From the NCBI GenBank assembly GCA_003993805.1, contig RSEF01000003.1, positions 85,479,595 to 85,543,594 on the forward strand: DNA of 64,000 nucleotides. Direction: 5' to 3'. This DNA comes from Himantopus leucocephalus. Taxonomy: Eukaryota; Chordata; Aves; Charadriiformes; Recurvirostridae. The notes under the pieces are model-generated. The model was not told where the DNA came from, ran no database searches, and was given only the letters and a program-made list of their open reading frames with translations. The translations under genes were made by a program, and so were the position numbers. Shown here piece after piece: positions 49,201 to 61,200 of this stretch. How positions within the stretch are numbered: position 1 is the first letter of the stretch; each line of letters begins with the position of its first letter.

Positions 49201-52200
49201 TTTTTTAATCTTTGATACCCTATGTTTCAGTTTAACTTTAGAGAACTTCAGTAGCTTGTTTTATTTTTCTGTTTCCATTTGGAATAGTTTGCTCAGAGTT
49301 CAGCAAAATGGCAGTAAAATATGTAGAGAATCCTGTGGGGTTTTCGTCTTTATCTTTGACTGAAGACAGGTGAGAGAAGATCTTCTGGTTCACAACTTAA
49401 ACGTAGTGAGCGCAAAGTACTTTAATACTGCTACCAGAAATCTTGAGTGTGGTTTTCCAGAAGTGTTACATACGCTTCCATGGGAGGCCAGTGATAATGA
49501 GATACCGTCCAGTAAATTCAGTAACAGCAGTTAATAATTTCTTTTTCCTAATACAAGATATTTTTTTTCTGCAGTTCGCAATCTATGAATAAATGGAAGT
49601 CAAATTAAGAGCACCCAGAAGCAGCAACTACATATTTCTTTATTTTCTGTGAACTGGTCTTTTTACATATACCTAACTAATAAAAACAGCAGCCACCCAC
49701 AATATAAGAAATGCATTTAAAAATGCAAGTGTAATACAAAAATGCAAATAATAAGGATTTGAGTAAAAGAAGCTATATAATTTCTCTTTGCCTATTAAAG
49801 GTATAGTGTATAGACTCATTTTTGCAAGATGACTTACCAAATCTAAAGGCTAAATATAGTTGAAAATGCTAAAATAATAATGCTAATCAATAATAATTCC
49901 CCAGTAAACTGGAGGGAGAAATTGAAGTTAACAATAGGCAATGTGATTCCAGTGAACTGTTGAAATACAGCTTTCTTGCTTAGTGGTCTTAATTTAACAC
50001 TGGTGATTTAAATCATAGCACACCACAACGTCAAAACTTCAGAGTCAATTTAAACTTATGGGAGTTTTAAATAAATGAATGCCAGAATGACTTATAAAAC
50101 AATTATTCTGTCACTGTAGGAAGTAATACAGAAGTTGCTGGAGGACTTGCATGTTTACCATGAAAATTATGTTTCAGTTCTGAGATGTCTTCATGTTTTC
50201 ACATCTTCTCTTCCAAAGTATCCTCTGGGCAAGCAGGTGACGTACTGTTATTCCATTTTAGTGAAACATGGGCTTTTTTGTTTCAAAGTATGACATCTGA
50301 GTAAGTATTTACTCCTTCTCTTTGTTTACTATTATGCTGCTTTGCTCCCTACTTCTTAAAATGTTGTTTTCTTGCTAGAGGCAGAGGGCAACAGCATGTG
50401 GTTTCTTTAGTGGCGTGGATGATACCTTGTCAGTCAACAGGAAGGAGTTTCCAGGAGAAGGCAGATGCACAGTTCAGCAAAAGAATACACACGTTGATGA
50501 AATCCCACATCTGGGATTATTTATATTCATTGCAAACAATGTATACTCTTCTACCACCTATTAGCTTGCTAGTCAAATTCAGATGAAAAGATTGAGGTTT
50601 AGCAACCTTCTGTACAGAGTAAAATGATAGTAAGGGAACAGTAATGATTGTTCTTAATAGCTATATTTCTCTAATGTCATTAAATCCACCTTCTCATGCT
50701 AAGCAGTTTCTTCTTCCACTAGAAGAGCAATATATTCTGTGCACGTGCACTTATCTGTCGGTTCTCAATGTATTCCACACTGTTATTAGAACCTGTCCCT
50801 AACTACAAAATCAGCATGAACCATCCCAGTATTAGCGAATAAACAGATGTTTTAGCTTGGACTTTTGATTAGAATTCCTCTCTGTTCTCTGCAGTTATCT
50901 TTATCTGACTGTTAGTTGTTTGAAACCTGGTGGAGAGCAACACATGGACTCCAGCAACACTATGAGCTTAGCTCTGTAACATACTAAATGCTCTCATTTC
51001 TTTTGCAATCATTCTGCATCTCTGAAAAACAAGCTCCAAAGGAATTACATATTACTTTGAAAAGCTTGTTGTAAGAGTTCTGCATTACTTTTTTTGTAAA
51101 ACACTTCATCCTTTCTTCACCTTGTGCATAACAGATCAGGGAGCTGCACTGTGCATGTTTGGAAAACCAAGTGTGGGAGACAGAGGAGTATGAGTCATCT
51201 CTTCAGCTAGCAAGGTGATTATTTTTTTTCCCCATTTTGTTTTAATACCGGTGTACACATGGAGAGTATCAGTCATCAGTTATTCTGGAACTTAAAGCTG
51301 AGGATATTACCTGTTCGCGGCTGGTTGTAGGATTGTTTGCAAGTATAATTGCAAGTATAAACTGCTGTTTTCGTTTTGTCTTTCTACCATTTTCCATGAA
51401 ACTCAACCATGTTCTAATACCTTTTATGCCCTGAGTAATTATGCTGAAACCACTGAGATTACTGTGTGTGAATGAGAACATCAGTTGGGTTTTGTCTTTT
51501 AAAGTATGATTGTGTTAGATATTATCAACCAAATTATTCATTTTAGTTGGCCTAAATTTTAATCTGTTGTGAGAATTAGAATCTGTTCCAAATGAGTAGC
51601 CTTTTTTTGTTGTTGTTTTACTGCTTTCCCCCTGCCCCCTTTGTCTAACAGTTTGTACAGGGACTGAGTTAATTTTTTGTGTTATTGTGAGCTTAGGACT
51701 TCAGGAGAGCCTACAGTTGTGTGTCTGTCAGTGTTTAAAATGGAAAAGTCATCTAAGCCAATTTTCTTAATAGAAAACCCTTCAATTGCAATGTTGCAGC
51801 TACAGACTTTTAAATGTGCTTTATCCTGGCAAGTGGCTGTTTCCTGATAGCTGCATTCATTCAAATTATACATCAGTTCTGTCACACAAAGAGCTGATGC
51901 AACACCATTACCATAACTGCCTCTTCAAGAGCCTCTGAGCTTGTGAGGTTTGATGTGTCTGACAGTAAAATTGCATAGAAAAACCATGCCAGTGGTGGGT
52001 GGAGGATAACTTCCTGGGCTCATGTACACAAGCAAACATACTCTTCAAACTGTACCTTTGCCATACTGAGTGGTTCTTACGCATCTCCACTGCACTATGT
52101 TCTTTACCCTCATCCCTTTAAAAGGTTTACGTACTTGATTTGTCATTCTACAGTCTTTCCTTCTTAATCCTTCTCTGACTCTCCTGAATCTTGACAGCAC

Positions 52201-55200
52201 TCAATCGCCTATCAACCCTTGCCCACAAATGTGTGATTCTGCTTTCCTGTACTGTCTGTTCTGTAATCTTGAATAACTCTTGGCCAATTTTTCCTCCTCT
52301 TTTTCTCCTCCGATGTTTAACTAGCTTTCTTCCACTACGAATTCATCTGCCTCTTCTCCTATCTCAAAGTTGATGCTGCCATTACATTCTGGTTTGCTCC
52401 CCCTTTATTCTTCTCTGTTCATCTCCCTCCTGTTTTTTTTCTCTGGTCCTGGAGACCATCACTGAGGGAGCTTCTGATAGAAATACAGCAATCACGGTAG
52501 ATAACTCTTTCATCCAGAAATTCTGTCATTTTTCTAACAAAACTCCTTCATCACCATTCCTTCAATCCTTGGGATTCTAGCTGTGATGATTATTTTTTCA
52601 GCTTTTAAATTTTTCTTTAACTCTCTTTTCCATTTTACACGTACTTCCCCTTGTCTCTGCTTTTTCTGCATAGAGTCTTTCTGCTGTCTTTTAGAGGGAA
52701 ATGGTAAAATGCGATCTTTCCCCTTATATTCACAATCTTCTTTTCCCCTTTGCTCAGGTACAGAAGTTATTCACTGTTCCTTAACATCTCTGTCTTCCCA
52801 GGGGCCACATCACCTGTTGATATCCTTATGTTCACCCTTTCCCATCCTTTACTTTTCTTTTCAGTGTTTTTCTGGAGTCCATCTTTTTCCTTGTATTTAG
52901 AAAGTAAAACATAGAGAAGCTTTTGATCAGCTGATATCTCGATTCGTAACAAAGTCTCTCTTTTGCCCTTCGTGAATTATGTCTGAATGTGGGGTTTGCA
53001 GTTGTTGCATTGAGTTCCTTTTGTAGTTGGTTGGTTGTTTCTCTGCTTCAGCCTTTCCTTGTACTGGCTTCTATCCCTTCTGCTAAAAGTGCTCCCTCAC
53101 CAGGGATGGTGTTTCAGGTGATCTAACTTTAGCAATCTAGACAATAGTTATTCTACTTTAATCTAGTTGTCTAGGGTCTAAAAAATGTCATGGGGAGACA
53201 GGGAGAGCGTGTAAGATTTAGTTCAGATTGGATTAATCCAGTCAGAAGAAAGATAAGATTAAGAGATTTTTAGAGAGTGTTTCACTAGATTGGTTATGGG
53301 GAGCTAACTGGCTGGGACATCTGGTCAAGCTTTTAGGTGGCAAAACTTTGAGGACTGTCTGACCTATTGTCTTCTGTCTAGATACTGTACTCCGTTTTTG
53401 TCTGCTAATTGTTGATGCCCTTTGTCACATACTGCTTATCACAGTCCTGCCCTTTCGTAACTGTAGTCATTTTGTTGTTGACCACTCTCTGTCATCACTT
53501 CTTCAGATGATTCCCTACTTCAGCATTCAGAAGGAGTTTTTATGGACTTCATCCTAGCTTCCTTTCTTCTCTTCTATAACTTGTCTCTGAATAATCAGAG
53601 ACAGATTTATTTACTGTCTTTGGATGATCTGAGATCTTTAAGATCTCTGCTTTAAGCCTGTCTCCTAACAATCAAAATCTTAACCCCACTTTCTGATAAC
53701 TGGCATATCTTGCAGTAATCTCAAGCCCAAAATGTTGAAAAAGATCCTTTACTGTTTCCTGATATGCGATAACCATCCTCTTGCCTGTTCTTTGAGCCCT
53801 GTAATCCCACTATTGTAAATAAATTTTTCTAGAACTTGCAGCTTCTTTTTGAGTAATACTACTAACGTAAATTTGTTCTTTCCGATTCACAGATCTCCAA
53901 ATCTGGTTGTCCTCTCTCCATCTTAGGAGTTTAATTATTGCGGTGTTTTGTCTGGCCTGGAAGAAGGCTATCTTGTTTACCCATTATATTCTATAAGGCT
54001 GTTTGAAAATGTTTTCTAGCCTTTTGTGTGGTCAAGGTCACCCTTTCTGTTGCTAACTCCTGATGCTTTTCTGTACAAAACAAGTGTATCTGAAGGCAAC
54101 ATCTAACTTGCAAAAATCCATAACCCTGAATTGGATAAGCTGAAGTTTCAAATTCTAGGCTTTACAAGTATTTAGCATGAACTGCCAGTTAGAAACTAGA
54201 GCTCAAATTGCAATTCTCCCTCCAGACATCCATAAAACTTCCCCAGCCTCTTCTAAATTCTTCCTTAAATCTCTGACTCATTGTTTAGGTAGCTGATATG
54301 GACACCCACTGCCTTGACACACTGATCACCATCATTTCATTCTTTTGTCATGCTCCCTTTTTTGTGTAGCTGTGGTTTTGTGTCTTCTAAAATCCTTAAA
54401 ATACTAACACCTTTGTTTTGTATTTTTGTATTAGCATCTTTGTCTTGTAGAAGACAAAGCAAAAACACAAGAATAGGTTGGGAAGGGCTCCTAGTAACAG
54501 TGGCTATTACAAATGTGTGGTTGTTCAGAACCAGAGTGTTTAGCAATGGGAACCTCTCCCACTGGATAAAAGAAGTTACATGCATGTGTAATGGTACTGG
54601 CTCGATTCAATTACTGTAATTCTGGATTTCATTTATGGATATTTGCTAGGATTTGTTTTGATATCTTTTAAATTAAGATTCTGAGACTGAGCAGTGCTTG
54701 GTGACATTTATAAAATGCCCTAATACATAATTAAAAGTAAATGCAAAGCCGGAGGTTTGGCAGGATGATCTCAAGAGGTCCCTTCCAACCTAAATGATTG
54801 TGGGATTCTAGTGGTGGTTAGGTTTATAGCAATTAAATACAGAAAACAGCAATTCTGATCTTGATCCAGAATCCTTCTGAACCACAGACAGAAATGGATT
54901 TTGTGGATGTGTGAATACATACTAATCTGGGGGTTTTTACCATTTCATTTACAATTCGTGGGAATGAGTTATGAACCCTACCATACTTTCTTTTTTTAAT
55001 CTGACTCACAGATGGTCAGAAAAGCTTTTATTGTCAGTTCTGCAGGAAAATGTTAAGGACATCTATTCAAGTTGATTTGTTTCTGTTAATGACAGCAAGG
55101 AAAAAAAATGGCTGTACTGCAAGACTAAATGCTTGAAATCTTGGAGGTTTTCTCTTTTAAAAGGAGTTTTTCAAATTATTTTTTATCTNTATTCAAGTTG

Positions 55201-58200
55201 ATTTGTTTCTGTTAATGACAGCAAGGAAAAAAATTGGCTGTACTGCAAGACTGAATGCTTGAAATCTTGGAGATTTTCTCTTTTAAAAGGAGTTTTTCAA
55301 ATTATTTTTTTCAACTAAGAACATTGAAAGCTGTTTCATCATTCTGTGTTTCAACTTCAGCCAACAATTGTGTCTTTTAGGATGTTGAATAAGTCTGATT
55401 TGGTAACCATGCTTCAACAATGTGTGGAAATTTTTGTGTCATCTTCTGGAAAGGAGTTTGATAAGACAGTAGAGAAGTTGAAGGAGTTCTTGACCCAGTT
55501 TCAGAAACTAGAAGGTGGGTGTGTACCATCATACATTCCACTGCAGATTATATTAAAGCTGGTTTATGATCTGACCAATGGGTATCATTTTCCCTGGTCA
55601 TTCCTGTCATTGTATCAAACCATCAGATTTTTCAGGATTGTTTTTTTAAATACATATAAAAAATTTAGGAAATGCTTATATTCTTTATTGGTATGTGGTT
55701 CATGCTTTTTATAATACAGAAGAGTGATGTAAGATAAGAAATTGGACAGATCAGCAAACATTACTCACTAAATCTGTCATACGTTTATTTTGAGCATTTT
55801 ACTGTATGTTGCAATCATTTCAAAACATTTAACAAACGAAAACAGATACTGAAAGATAAATAGAAGCAGACTTGCTTATGACATGGTGTTTAATCCAAAT
55901 GCATATAAAGTTCTTTCACCTGCTCTTTCAGTTAAATTCATATAAGGGCTTTGGTTACTTAATTGCTGTTGGTTAAGCTGCACTGCAGACTCCTTTTTTA
56001 ACTGTCTTTTACAAGGTGCAAGACTCAAAAGCTGCCCGTGTTTGGCTCTATGTGAAAAAGTAACTGAACGCATCAGATTGCTTGGGTTAGGGGGTTTATA
56101 TAGGCAGTCAGGAAAAGTTTACCCCACATATCAAACATGAGTTTTGTTCTAGTAGCAGAAGCTTTCCAAGAACAAGATGTGTCCGTATCGTCACAAAAGG
56201 AGCTCCAGAAGAAGACAGACCTTTATCATCTTCAGAAGGTTAGGCCTGCATAGGCTTTACTGACTAGTTCCTTAACTGAATCTTTTAAGATGCACCTGTC
56301 CATGGTTAGTGTTTCCCAGCTTGCTGGAGCTCTGCATAAAGGTTGTGTATGAGTAACTCTTAAAAATCAATGAATAAGTATCAACTGTGTATGTCTGGCC
56401 CATTTGACACATAGAAAATTATGGAAAATATCTGTCATAAACTAGGATTTTAAAATGCAAATTAGGGGTTTTCTTCTTATTTAACTTGTAAATTACATAT
56501 TCTGCTTAACACATATTTCTTTGAATTTCTCAAACTCCTACCAGTTTGAGAACTGAATACACTGGCCTAAATAAAAATAACTCCATGATCACACTTTCAA
56601 ACATTATCACTGAAGACATGCCAGCAAAAATTAATTATACATGTTAAAAAAAGTTCTCCAGAGAATAACTACCTCCCATGTAGTTTTATGCACCACTTTT
56701 TTTTAAAGACCTTGTTGGAGTTGAAGGAATCAAGGCGGTCTAAGAAACTGACAAAATTTGAAATGCTTCGTTTTGAAGTTGTTGACTATATAGACAGTCT
56801 TGTAAGGTAAGCTTTCCTGTTTCATATTCCTGCATTAGTTTGCACCATAACTTGCACCAGAAATTTTGCTAACATGTTAATCTTATCAAAATTGTGTCTT
56901 GGTCCCTACAGTATGAAGCACACTTTTTTTTACCTTTCTATTCTTTCTTTGGTGAGGGCTCTAATAATAATTGATGGAAAAGAGATTAAGGGGTTGTTTT
57001 TTTAAGATTAGTAGAAGCAATTGGCACATGAATTGACCAACTTATCTTAGCTAGTTTTTACTCTAATCTTTGCTGATCTGTTCTAGTTATGAAACTGTAT
57101 AGATGTCAAGTGTGATTATCCTGTCCATTTTGGGAACTGTTTTGGTGAGCAAGGCATAGCAGATAGGGTTTTGGGAGGCAGCTCTGTAGCAGAAAATGTG
57201 AAAGGCTTGAGGTGGGGGAAGAGATGAAGACACTTGTTAATTATAGAGCCGGGGGGGGGGGCGGGGGAGGCAGAGAAGCTAACAGAAGTACGACTGCCAA
57301 GAAAAAAGCTTCAAATGTGAAGGCAAAGATGAGCAGAGACTCATCAGGAGGCCTCAAGATGGATAAGCAAGATCTGTGGAGTAGAGTACATGACTGGCGT
57401 TAGCATTTCAGCTGCTGCCCTTATTTTTGAATTTGTTGGTGGCCCAGCTAGAGTTCTATACTAAATCCATTAGATGTAGAGTTGATAATATCAACTTACT
57501 TCCCTGCTTAAAACTTGATTTCAGTGCTGTTCATCTTGTTTTTTCAGAGATTTGTCAGTACTGGTTGGGAAACATACATTCTTGTAGTCTCTGACTGCAG
57601 TAGACTTCTGTTGTTTCCCTTAAGGTAAAGCTTGTATCTCCCCTCCCTCCCCCATACCTCATGTGGCTTTTTCAGAAATTACCTTGTTCCTGCAGACCAC
57701 AAGACTCTGCATGAGATAGCATATTTCAACACAGCCAGTGTTCTCCGTGAGCACTTGAATGCTGCCCCAAGGACTGCACTTCATACAGCTTTAAATAACC
57801 CATACTGCTACCTGAAGGTAAGAAACAAGTCAGTTGTTTGTGGTGCTGCCGTAGTTTCTGAAGGCTACGCATAAGGATGATGTGTAAGGCTTAGTTTCGC
57901 TGTTTCATGAAGCTTGGCACACGTTCAGCTGTTTTGCAGAGAACCAGCAAGTTAGTGAGTTAGTGTTGATAAGCAACTGGGGACTTTGCAAAGAGCTAGG
58001 GAATCTGGCTGGCTGAAATAAAGCAGCTAATTATGGAAAGAGTTCTGTATTATCCATTTTCCAGAGCCTGTTCTAGTCGTGATCTTTTCTTTCTCCTGTA
58101 GATGTAGCAGAAAAGTCATTTTGTCCTCCATTACAAATGAGATGATTGTCCATGGGGAAAAATACTGTGTCTGTGGCTCTTTCCAGAGACTTTCTTTACA

Positions 58201-61200
58201 GGGTTAGTGCTTAGTCCTCACCGTGTAGACTTGCTGTAAGGTGAAGGCTCCGTTCAGGTGGAGTGATGACATTAACCAAGCCTAAATACAGCCTATTTAA
58301 AGAAGTCCTTTGTTTTTCTTTTTACATTTATTTTAATATCTATTGTGTATTGAAATCATATCTTTTCTGAGTCTAAGAAAAGGACTATCATTGATTTTAT
58401 TGGTTAACCCTGCCCTTTTCTTGAGAAGAAAAGCAGCTCCTTTTCCACTTCTTTCATAAATCAAATTCACAGGATGACCGCGTGAAAGAAATAGAGCAGG
58501 ATTTGAAAAAGGAGTGAACATACATTTCTTTGTTTTGTCCTTGATTATAGATGCTACTTGCAGTGATCCTCATGCCCTAACATTTTCCTTAAAAATGTGA
58601 TTACAGTTCTGAAGAAAACATTGGTTGTAGCTGTATCTGAGTGATTGTTATTTGAGTCAAAGCCAACACTTATCAGGAATCATACTTGATAAAGATCAGT
58701 CTTTGAAATCTACAACCCGATTCGTATTGGGTTTGTTGGCCTTCTGCCTCTTTGAATGAGGGTTATCCGTTTTGCTGTGTGCAGAAGTTATTTCTAAAAC
58801 CACTTAAAGAGCTTAATTGTGAAAACAGTAGTTAGCAAGTGGGCTACCATTAGAGAGACCTAATATGAACCTCAGTGATTTATATTTAGGAGAGTTAGCA
58901 AAATCTAGCTGCTGATGTGTTTAATAAGTGTTCTCTTTGATGAGTTGACAGGATTTCTTCTGTCATCCTGCACTTTGTTCTTTGACATACTTTAACGTAT
59001 TTGTGCTGTTTTCTGAGTAGGTTGTGAAGGTTTGGCATAGTTTCTAACAGCAGCAGTATTGGCTGAGTACCTTGCTTAGCATTTTAATCTGTGTGAGTCA
59101 AAGAAATATTTTTTCATAATTGTATCCACGTCTTCTGCATGGTACTTTCCTGGGCCGTGACCAGAGCAAAGTTCTCTAGAGCTGTTCTTTCCAGAAGCCT
59201 AGGACAGAAAAGGATCTGCTTCAATGGAGTAGCAGCAAATGATTAATATATGATGCATTTCTTACAGGAATCCAGTACAGTTATTTATTGAGCAAAACAT
59301 GAACCATGGATCATACTTATCCTGGAAAGGAAAAAAAAAAAAACCACAAAAAAAAAACCCCACAAAAAAGTGTAATTCTGTTTTCACTGATCCCTTGAAA
59401 ATTCAACAAGTTGTAACTTGGAATACCAGTAAGGCACTGCTTAGTATTGTGTCAGCACAAGGAAATCTGATCTTGGAGCTTCCTGGGTTTTAGATGGTCG
59501 TGCAAGTTTTGTTCTTGACCTTAAGTAAGAAGAGTGATTTGATCTCAAGGAATGAGGCCTGTTACCCATGAAGATACTTGGATTACTATGAAACAAAAAT
59601 CCTCGAGTTGCAATTAAACTCCTGTATCAGGGAAAGGGCATACTAGTATTTGGTCCTTGGGAAAGATAGTAACGTTGATTCCAGAGCAAGGTATGAGTCT
59701 GTCCTCTGTCTAGCCTCTGGGGTCAGGGTCAAGCAAGAGAAACCCCTCATCAACAGTGTTCTGGGTTGTTCCCACTCCCATACTCTTCTCTTTCTGAACC
59801 AGCACCACTGTGCTGTACAGGGGGTGCTCGTTCTAGGGCACCTTCCTGCTTGTCAGTCGAGTTATTTCCTCTCGGGGACAATGCATGGGCTGCTGCCTCA
59901 GGAAGCTGAGGTTTCCCTGCACGCAGCTGCAGCTCCCTCCTGCTGGGCTGTAAAGGCTTGGCCTAGTTATCACAAGTGAGGCTGAATTCTTTCAGGCACT
60001 GGCAGACACCCTGCAGTGCCAATCAGTAATACTGGATCATTCTCAGCACTTGCCTGTGGTCCAGCTAGATACTAATTTCTACACATGAACCTGTTCCAGG
60101 AAAGTGCGGTTGCTCTAGAATTTCTGTCTTGGTTGTGATAACTGTTCTGGCTTTAAGATTAGACAAGCAATGCAAAGTGTCCAGCAATGCCAGAGTTGGC
60201 ACACAGGTGACCGGTAGGAAGCCATGGAGTTAGGTGGAATAGCAGAGGGGAAAATAGAAAGGTGTAGGATTATCCCTCTGTGCAGTGATGAGCCACTAGA
60301 TCAGCCAGAAGGTATAATTTCACCTGTGCCGGTTAGTAACACAGTAGTATTTGAACCTATTATGGTACACTCCTGAATTATAGTCTGCTAAATTAATGTC
60401 TGGATTGTAACATTTTGAAGGTTTAGCCATGTTACTCTGAATTTATCTGGAGACCACTTGGACTGAACTGACAGACATTAACCTAATGTATGCAGATTTT
60501 GTGTTCGTTGTACAGAATAAATAAACTTGAAAATTGTTAGGCTTTCTGGAAATTGTGAAACAAGTGCTAGAGTCCAAACTGAATCCAAATCTCACAAATT
60601 GCAGGGATTGAGATCTATGAAAGGTAAGCTAGAGATTCTTCAGCAAAGTTATATTCTTTGTCCAACCTTCTTTCCTATCTTGAAAAGCATTTATTTATGA
60701 AGGTATCCTTGCTAGGGCTTTATAGACTTCCCAAAAGTAACTTGCGTGTTTTACTAGCCTATAAAAAGCATTTTAGCAAAAAATCCCATGAACTGAAAGG
60801 AATGATCAGTGGTTGTTTCATGTTAGGAGAGCTTGCTTCTTAGAGTGCGTGAAACTGAAAACTAGGGAAAAAAAATCATGAACTGATATGAAACGTTGTA
60901 AACTTTTGCAGCTCTAGTGACTTTTGCTTCTGTCCCAAGTGGCTTTTTTACTTCTCGAGTAAATGGTTCAGTGCTGATGACCTGAATTTCCTGACATACA
61001 GAATAGTTTGTGAGAAATCAGACTTCTGCCTTTACAAGTGCTGAGTTTCAAGCCAGGAAGAAATAATTGTTACGTTTCAAAGATAAAACTCTGAGATGAG
61101 AGACGCAATTTGGCTTCTTAGTACATCCGATAGATCTATACTAAGACTTCCTCTTTCCATTTGGGGGGGTGGGGGAAGGGACACTTTTCTGTTTTCTACA

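Larger units (their letters stand above)
51215..55380 (+). other. ORC3: ORC3 intron 13
   Basis: The largest ORC3 intron seen here (4.2 kb). A pyrimidine-rich plus strand (about 52080-54400) is followed by a CR1 3' end and by a duplicated block around an N. Confidence 0.85.
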
